A DNA stretch of 37,936 nt from Rhizobium altiplani (lineage in GTDB: Bacteria; Pseudomonadota; Alphaproteobacteria; Rhizobiales; Rhizobiaceae). The notes under the pieces are model-generated. The model ran no database searches. It was given only the letters and a program-made list of their open reading frames with translations, and was not told where the DNA came from. The position numbers and the translations under genes were made by a program. Location of the stretch: assembly GCF_001542405.1 (NCBI RefSeq), contig NZ_LNCD01000122.1, forward strand, positions 2,501 to 40,436. The letters run 5' to 3'. Positions 33,263-37,936 of the stretch are shown here, piece by piece (positions within the stretch are counted from its first letter, which is position 1; every line of letters starts with the position of its first letter).

Positions 33263-33487
33263 ATGCACGACACGAAAACAATTATTGTCGCTCAATTATT
33301 TATATCAGGAATGATGGCATTCCTCATGACCGGCTTCTTCGGCTTTATCCACGCGACCTCAATTCTGGCGTGGCTTGCTGAATGGGCCAACGCTTTCGTT
33401 ATCGCATGGCCGGTCGCTTTTGTCCTGTCGCTCGGGGTGGGACGTCTTGGGTTCAAGCTCGCCGTGACATGTCGACGACATATCTGA
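33263..33487 (+). CDS. DUF2798 small membrane protein
   Basis: A 74-residue protein with two membrane segments (TIIVAQLFISGMMAFLMTGF and FVIAWPVAFVLSLGVG) separated by a short loop with Trp residues, as in the DUF2798 family of unknown function. ATG 33263 is preferred over GTG 33230 because AGTGGAG lies seven bases upstream. It stands alone. Confidence 0.75.
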   Translation: MHDTKTIIVAQLFISGMMAFLMTGFFGFIHATSILAWLAEWANAFVIAWPVAFVLSLGVGRLGFKLAVTCRRHI

Positions 33488-33945
33488 GCTGGGGTGTTGG
33501 GAGCTGTTAGTCGTATGAGAGGGCTGTGTGGTATTGGCCCGCACAGCTCCGACTTGCGTCGCTGAACCGCTTCAAGCGCGACGACTTCTACATCGTCTCT
33601 GGAAGGTTCGCACACGCGATACCGCTTCGGAGCCGACGGCACTCCAAATCATTTCCCCAACAAATTGGTGAAGTATCCATGCGTTGCCGGTGGGGACACG
33701 GTCGAAGACGGTGTTGGTAGCAAGAGGGAAGCGATTGGCCTATTACTGGGGTGCTCGCCCGAGAACCTGCGCGAACCTGCCAAGGTATTCTGGCCAAACC
33801 GCGACCCGACCAGCAGTCACCGCTGGCGAATTTTAATCAGAAGCTGTGGAAATCAGTCGTTTAACCATCTTTTACTGCGGTGCGTCGATGACAGCGCGAG
33901 AAGCGGATGGCAGGGATTCTCGAATTGACGAAAGGGGAAACAACA
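33488..33945. other. Intergenic region upstream of the HU gene
   Basis: About 460 bases with no supportable gene. Short forward frames (33526-33720, 33665-33928) have no ribosome-binding site or family resemblance. The HU promoter must lie here but I cannot locate it with confidence. Confidence 0.4.
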
Positions 33946-34224
33946 ATGACAACCACGAACGAAATCGCTGATAAGATCGCCGCCGAACATGGCCTGACCA
34001 AAGTTCAGGGCAAGGCAATCGTTGAAGCCGTGATCGCCTCCATCACCAGCGCAGCCGTCGCCGGCAACGAAACGTCCCTGCCGGGCTTTGGCAAGTTCAA
34101 GGTGAAGACAACACCAGAGCGCGAGGCGCGCAATCCATCCACCGGTGCAACCATCAAGGTGGCCGCTGCCAGAAAGCTGAGCTTCCAGCCGGCAAAGGCG
34201 CTGAAGGATGCACTGAACAAGTAA
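33946..34224 (+). CDS. HU-family DNA-binding protein
   Basis: A 92-residue HU/IHF-type nucleoid protein that bends DNA as a dimer. The helical N-terminal half (NEIADKIAAEHGLTKVQGKA) is followed by LPGFGKFKVKTTPEREARNP, the arm with RNPSTGATI, and the terminal helix FQPAKALKDALNK. ATG 33946 follows AAAGGGGAA; an upstream in-frame start at 33907 is less likely. From about 34076 on, its sequence is repeated at 36668, where only the C-terminal half survives. A terminator follows. Confidence 0.92.
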   Translation: MTTTNEIADKIAAEHGLTKVQGKAIVEAVIASITSAAVAGNETSLPGFGKFKVKTTPEREARNPSTGATIKVAAARKLSFQPAKALKDALNK

Positions 34225-34231
34225 ATGGGAA

Positions 34232-34264
34232 GACCCCGCTCGGATTGGGCGGGGTCCTGCCTTT
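34232..34264 (+). terminator. Terminator after the HU gene
   Basis: GACCCCGC (34232-34239) pairs perfectly with GCGGGGTC (34249-34256), nine-base loop, then CTGCCTTT. The T run is weak. The same hairpin occurs after the second HU copy. Confidence 0.65.
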
Positions 34265-34294
34265 GATGCGGCATCGTCAGGCGTGAAAGGGCGG

Positions 34295-34500
34295 CTCACG
34301 CTGCCCCTCGCCTGCGAACCGCGGTTGCGGGTGATGCAGATAATCTCCGGCTCGCTGTGCCTGTGAAGCCGCCGTGAAGATCGCGCGCTTGTCGCCGCTG
34401 AGCACCGTCAGCCAGCTGTCGATGTAGCTTGCATGATCGGGACGCGGTTCGAGTTCCGGAACGATCCCGAGAGCCGTGCAGGGAATGCGCTGCCGAGTTC
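34295..34500 (-). pseudogene. Remnant of the 3' end of an ardC-like gene
   Basis: The reverse strand matches the last ~65 codons of the intact ardC-like gene (36887-37807), but the 5' nine-tenths is missing. One C is lost near the former stop codon (CTGCCCCTC against CCGCCCCCTC), so the remnant is also out of frame. It lies in the same position relative to HU as the intact gene does to the truncated HU. Confidence 0.75.
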
Positions 34501-34844
34501 ATCCGAGCACGTTCCAGAACTAGGGTCTTATGGCTCATTGAGTTCGGCATAATCTCCTAACAACAGTCGTCCGTATCCTATCCGCCCCTGCGCTAGACGC
34601 GGCGTTTGACCCATTGCGGTTATCGAAACACTGACCGCGCAGCCAGCCATCAGTTGGGGCGCTGCAATCCTGGCAGTTGCGGAAGTTATTCGATCATAAG
34701 ATTGCCAGCGGTCGTTGGACGGTCTAGTAAAAGATCGAACTTAAAGGCTCGACATGACCATGGCTCCGAAGATTGCAGAACGGCGACGCTGAAGCTCTCA
34801 ACGCTTCCGCGCTCACTTATTCATGCAATTTCTGGAAATGATCC
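34501..34844. other. Unique sequence between the left repeat and argS
   Basis: About 345 bases with no supportable gene, repeat or terminator. It presumably holds the argS promoter. The forward frame 34606-34854 is rejected for lack of any family or ribosome-binding site. Confidence 0.4.
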
Positions 34845-36548
34845 ATGTCCGTAAAATCGGCCGCGCTCGCGGCACTTGCTTCCGCATATGAACTGAACGG
34901 CCTCGAAGCCGCCCCCTCCATCGTCCGGTCGACCAGACCCGAGTTCGGCGATCTCCAATGCAACGACTTGATGCGGCTTGCGAAATTCGGCCGCAAGAAC
35001 CCGCGCCTGCTTGCTGCTGAGGTCGCAGAGGCTGCCCGGGGCGCTCTTTTCGAGGATGTATCCGTCGCGGGTCCGGGGTTCATCAACTTCCGGCTGACCG
35101 ACGCCGCTGTCGCCGCGGAGGCGACTACCATGCTTGCCGATACGTCGCTTGCCGCAGAGAAGACGGAGCCGATCCGGACGGTCATTGACTTTGGCGGACC
35201 CAACGTTGCCAAGGCACTGCATGTTGGCCATCTGCGCTCCTTCGTCATCGGGGAAAGCCTGCGGCGCATCCTCGTGGAGATCGGCCACGACGTTCTGTCC
35301 GACATTCACCTCGGCGACTGGGGCCTGCAAATGGGCAAGCTTCTTCTGGGCGCAGCTCAGGCTGCGGGATGGAAGGCTGGAGACCCCATACCCTTCATCG
35401 GTCCATCGGCATTTGAAGGCATGACCGTCGAGGAACTGGGCGCTCTTTACAAGTCGGGCAATGCTGCCTGCGAGGACGAGACTTCGCTTGCGCACGCGCG
35501 GATGCTGACCACGAAACTGCAGGATGGAGATCCGCTTCTGGCAGAGAGCTGGGCGCGCATGCGGGCCATTTCACTTGCATCGATCGCCGCCACGGTGGGG
35601 ATGCTCGGCGCGCATTTCGACTTGTTCAAAGGCGAAAGCGACGCGCATTCGGAGGTCGCGCCCATGCTCGACGATCTCACTGCGCGCGGACTGGCTCGGA
35701 AGAGCGATGGGGCCCTTGTCATCGACGTCTCCGGTGACGGGCTTCCGGACAATGTGCCGCCTCTGCTTCTCCAGAAGAGAGACGGAGCGGCGCTTTACGG
35801 CACCACCGATCTCGCGACGCTTCGGCAACGGGTGCGTGACATCGGCGCTCAGCAGATCGTTTATTGCACCGACGACCGGCAGGCGCTCCATATTGCCAGC
35901 GTGTTTTCGGTGGCGCGGACGGCAGGGTATGCCGATGGCGTCGAATTGCGGCATGTGACCTTCGGTACCGTTCGTGGCAATGACGGCAAGCCCTTCAAGA
36001 CCCGTGACGGTTCCGCAGCCTCGCTCGATGACATGATTAATCTTGCACTTGCCAAGTCGTCGGAAAAGGTCGCCGACAGTCAAGCGGCCACGGCTGTAGG
36101 TCTTGGCGCGTTGAAGTTCGCCGACCTCTCCACACCGCGAAAGACCGGTTACGTTTTTGATATCGACAGGATGATTTCTTTTGAGGGGCGGACTGGGCCG
36201 TATCTTCAATACGCTTACGCCCGGATCTGCTCGATCTTGGACAAGGCTGCGGAGGCCGGCATTGTTCCAGAGGAGACGGTCTCGATCAGTCATCCCTCCG
36301 AGCGTGCCGTGTTGATGGAATGCCTCTGGTATCCCCATGCCCTTTCGGAGGCAGCGCGGCAGCTTGAGTCATTCGAAATCGCCGATCGGGCCTATCAGGT
36401 GGCAGATGCGTTCAGCCGCTTCTACACGGATTGCCCGGTGCTGAAGGCAGAGGATCCGTCGGGACGGCTTGCCACATGCAAGCTGGTCGAGAGGGTCATC
36501 GGAAAGTGTCTTGAGCTGCTTGGAATGACACCCGTGCGGCGTATGTAA
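34845..36548 (+). CDS. argS: Arginyl-tRNA synthetase, probably an additional copy
   Basis: A 567-residue class I synthetase that charges tRNA-Arg with arginine. The N-terminal Add-1 domain covers about residues 1-90 (EFGDLQCNDLMRLAKFGRKN). The HIGH-type motif is GGPNVAKALHVGHLRS, followed by HLGDWGLQMGKLLLG. The catalytic-loop equivalent of KMSKS is DGKPFKTRDG, as in other ArgS. The anticodon-binding helical domain ends the protein (YQVADAFSRFYTDCPVL). Every catalytic motif looks intact. From memory its N-terminus resembles the shorter gammaproteobacterial type rather than the usual ~585-residue rhizobial enzyme. It sits between two direct repeats in a split HU/ardC locus, so I infer an acquired second gene. 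Confidence 0.9.
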   Translation: MSVKSAALAALASAYELNGLEAAPSIVRSTRPEFGDLQCNDLMRLAKFGRKNPRLLAAEVAEAARGALFEDVSVAGPGFINFRLTDAAVAAEATTMLADTSLAAEKTEPIRTVIDFGGPNVAKALHVGHLRSFVIGESLRRILVEIGHDVLSDIHLGDWGLQMGKLLLGAAQAAGWKAGDPIPFIGPSAFEGMTVEELGALYKSGNAACEDETSLAHARMLTTKLQDGDPLLAESWARMRAISLASIAATVGMLGAHFDLFKGESDAHSEVAPMLDDLTARGLARKSDGALVIDVSGDGLPDNVPPLLLQKRDGAALYGTTDLATLRQRVRDIGAQQIVYCTDDRQALHIASVFSVARTAGYADGVELRHVTFGTVRGNDGKPFKTRDGSAASLDDMINLALAKSSEKVADSQAATAVGLGALKFADLSTPRKTGYVFDIDRMISFEGRTGPYLQYAYARICSILDKAAEAGIVPEETVSISHPSERAVLMECLWYPHALSEAARQLESFEIADRAYQVADAFSRFYTDCPVLKAEDPSGRLATCKLVERVIGKCLELLGMTPVRRM

Positions 36549-36621
36549 GGTCCACTGGGTTGGTAGCTCTTGGCGCATTCCGGCCGAGCTGCGTTGAGGA
36601 GATCGTTGCAAGTGGCGGAGA

Positions 36622-36816
36622 GTGGCGCGGATTTCTTCGACAGTAGCCGCACCTGGGAGAAAGACGGCCCTGCCCGGCTTTGGCAAGTTCAAGGTGAAGA
36701 CAACACCGGAGCGCGAGGCCCGCAATCCATCCACCGGTGCAACCATCAAGGTGGCCGCTGCCAGAAAGCTGAGCTTCCAGCCGGCAAAGGCGCTGAAGGA
36801 CGCACTGAACAAGTAA
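36622..36816 (+). pseudogene. Truncated second HU gene
   Basis: Only the C-terminal half of an HU protein remains. From LPGFGKFKVK to the end (about 48 residues) it is identical in protein sequence to the intact HU at 33946-34224, with only synonymous base changes. Upstream, about 15 codons are still distantly alignable (ISSTVAAPGRKTALPG against ITSAAVAGNETSLPG) before similarity is lost. The N-terminal dimerisation helices are missing and no ribosome-binding site is present, so it should not make functional HU. Confidence 0.82.
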
Positions 36817-37092
36817 ATGGGAAGACCCCGCGCGGTTTGGCGGGGTCCTGCTTTCCATACGGCATCATCAAGCGTGAAAGGGCGGCTCACGCCGCCCCCT
36901 CGTCTGCGATGCGTGGCTGCAGGTGATGCAGGTAATCGACGGCACGCTGCGCCTGTGAGGCCGCCTGGAAGATCGCGCGCTTGTCGCCGCTGAGCACCGT
37001 CAGCCAGCTGTCGATGTAGCTTGCATGATCGGGACGCGGTTCGAGTTCCGGAACAATCCCGAGATCGGCGCACAGGAATGCGCTGCCGAGTT
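36668..37092. repeat. 425-bp imperfect direct repeat, right copy
   Basis: Partner of 34076-34500, covering the 3' half of the truncated HU, its terminator and the 3' end of the intact ardC-like gene. Confidence 0.88.
36824..36855 (+). terminator. Terminator after the truncated HU gene
   Basis: GACCCCGC (36824-36831) pairs with GCGGGGTC (36840-36847), then CTGCTTTCC. Stem identical to the one at 34232; only the loop differs. Confidence 0.6.
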
Positions 37093-37807
37093 CGGAAATC
37101 AGTTCTTCCCGGGCGCGCTCACTGCGATCCGTCCCATAGCGGCTAAGATCGCGATCGAGCCGCCCCTTTGCCGAAGTCCAGTGCGTCAATTCGTGAGAAA
37201 GGATGGCAAAGTAACAGACGTCGTCCCGGAAGGCGTCGCAGTGCGGCATCTGAATATAGTCGTGGGCCGCGGCATAATAGGCCGATGTGCCGCCATGACG
37301 GATCATGGCGCCGGTGTTGGCAAAGAAGCGACCGGCCTCACCGATGCGGTCGAATGGGTCCGAGAGGCTTGCTGTTGGTTGGACCCGGGCATCGAGGCCA
37401 TCGATTTGATCGGCATTGAAGACGGTGTAGGCTTTCATGAAGGGGATGGAGCGTTCGACGTCATCGCCGCCATCAGCCGTTTCGGTGCGGATGATCGAGC
37501 TGGCAAAGACGACGGTCGTTCCGCTCTCGCCCTTGCGAACCGCGCCGCCAAGTTCGAGCGCCTGGCGGAATGTCATCCAGGTCGAGGATGCGAAGCCGCG
37601 GGTGATTGCCTCCGACCAGAGGAGGATGACGTTGATCCCGGAATAGGGTGCGCCATTGAAGCGCAGCGGTCGTGAGACCGGATCGGACGGATAAGCGCTA
37701 TGCCAGGGTTGGGTCCAGGGACGGACACCCTGTTCGAGAGCGGCAATGATTGTGTCGGTGATGCGGCCGTGGATGTCGGATCGTTGGCTGGTTTGCTGCC
37801 TTGTCAT
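36887..37807 (-). CDS. ArdC-like antirestriction / zincin metallopeptidase-domain protein
   Basis: A 306-residue protein of the ArdC family (DUF1738 N-terminal ssDNA-binding domain plus zincin-like domain), found mainly on plasmids and integrative elements. There it protects incoming single-stranded DNA. Visible are the N-terminal segment ITDTIIAALEQGVRPWTQPW, FNGAPYSGINVILLW, WMTFRQALELGGAVRKGESG, and the zinc-binding HELTH motif in FAILSHELTHWT with downstream ELISELGSAFL. ATG 37807 follows GGAGG; the frame open to 37837 lacks one. It is convergent with the truncated HU gene. Its last quarter is repeated at 34295-34500. Confidence 0.88.
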   Translation of the reverse strand: MTRQQTSQRSDIHGRITDTIIAALEQGVRPWTQPWHSAYPSDPVSRPLRFNGAPYSGINVILLWSEAITRGFASSTWMTFRQALELGGAVRKGESGTTVVFASSIIRTETADGGDDVERSIPFMKAYTVFNADQIDGLDARVQPTASLSDPFDRIGEAGRFFANTGAMIRHGGTSAYYAAAHDYIQMPHCDAFRDDVCYFAILSHELTHWTSAKGRLDRDLSRYGTDRSERAREELISELGSAFLCADLGIVPELEPRPDHASYIDSWLTVLSGDKRAIFQAASQAQRAVDYLHHLQPRIADEGAA

Positions 37808-37825
37808 GTTGGAACCTCCGCTTGG

Positions 37826-37844
37826 GGTCGCGACCATCGCGACC
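37826..37844 (-). promoter_or_regulatory. Inverted repeat upstream of the ardC-like gene
   Basis: GGTCGCGA (37826-37833), CCA, TCGCGACC (37837-37844): a perfect eight-base dyad beginning 18 bases upstream of the start codon, next to the ribosome-binding site. It could be an operator or an RNA hairpin affecting translation. Confidence 0.4.
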
Positions 37845-37936
37845 TGCTACGGCGGTCCAAAAGCCGGGCTTCAAGCGCTGGCCGGCACCCGAAGGGCCGA
37901 AACGCCAGTGGAGGACGGCAACGCCGTTGCGGCCAG

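Larger units (their letters stand above)
34076..34500. repeat. 425-bp imperfect direct repeat, left copy
   Basis: Spans the 3' half of the intact HU gene, its terminator and the tail of an ardC-like gene. It matches 36668-37092 at a constant offset of 2592 bases. The HU part differs only at a few third-codon positions; the ardC tail differs more, with small indels. Similarity stops at TGCCGAGTTC on the right. Confidence 0.88.

Noticed and set aside
34296..34550. 84-residue reverse frame in the left repeat as a separate gene
   Set aside because: It is an out-of-frame reading of the ardC remnant; the matching region at 36887-37092 shows the true frame.
34076..37092. Direct repeats as a recent simple tandem duplication
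   Set aside because: The copies differ at many sites, silently in HU and with indels in ardC, and each side is truncated at the opposite end, which a recent tandem duplication would not give.

Overview
The window reads as DNA of a Rhizobiaceae-like alphaproteobacterium (Rhizobium, Ensifer or Agrobacterium type). The evidence is a Porin_2 outer-membrane porin, DUF982 and DUF1127 small proteins, two SyrB-like regulators, a NolR-like ArsR regulator, and GC-rich codon use throughout. I cannot tell chromosome from plasmid. No rRNA, tRNA or CRISPR array was seen.

Layout. Positions 1-3740 hold a porin with a strong terminator, a candidate small RNA, and small regulatory or stress-type genes (DUF982, ArsR, a lone PAS protein, DUF1127). 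Positions 3865-5980 hold a broken gene. A class III adenylate cyclase catalytic domain is joined in frame to a LysR-type effector domain, and that chimera is interrupted by a 966-bp IS21-family deletion derivative with an exact 7-bp target duplication. Positions 6339-8254 carry a small exported protein and two SyrB-like coiled-coil proteins. A dodecin follows at 8739.

Positions 9313-16976 form an iron-siderophore locus. A leftward operon (PadR regulator, O-methyltransferase, siderophore-interacting ferric reductase) has a perfect 17-bp inverted repeat at its promoter. Next comes a leftward AraC regulator, divergent from a rightward set of TonB-dependent receptor, periplasmic binding protein and alpha/beta esterase. 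No ABC permease or ATPase for siderophore import is present here. Positions 17701-22685 encode an HlyD / double-ATPase-permease fusion / ABC-2 permease exporter of the YhiI-RbbA-YhhJ type.

Positions 22762-33048 look like a peptide-salvage locus. A LysR regulator is divergent from lysA (diaminopimelate decarboxylase, here split by a one-base frameshift). A five-gene Dpp/Opp-type ABC importer follows, then a YkuD-type L,D-transpeptidase-fold protein and a D-aminopeptidase of 520 residues. Together they suggest import of cell-wall-type peptides, removal of D-residues and conversion of meso-diaminopimelate to lysine. That pathway is inferred from gene content.

Positions 33263-37837 hold a DUF2798 membrane protein and an HU/ArdC locus that has been split. 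An extra arginyl-tRNA synthetase gene lies between two 425-bp imperfect direct repeats. The left side keeps an intact HU gene and a decayed ardC tail; the right side keeps a truncated HU and an intact ardC-like gene.
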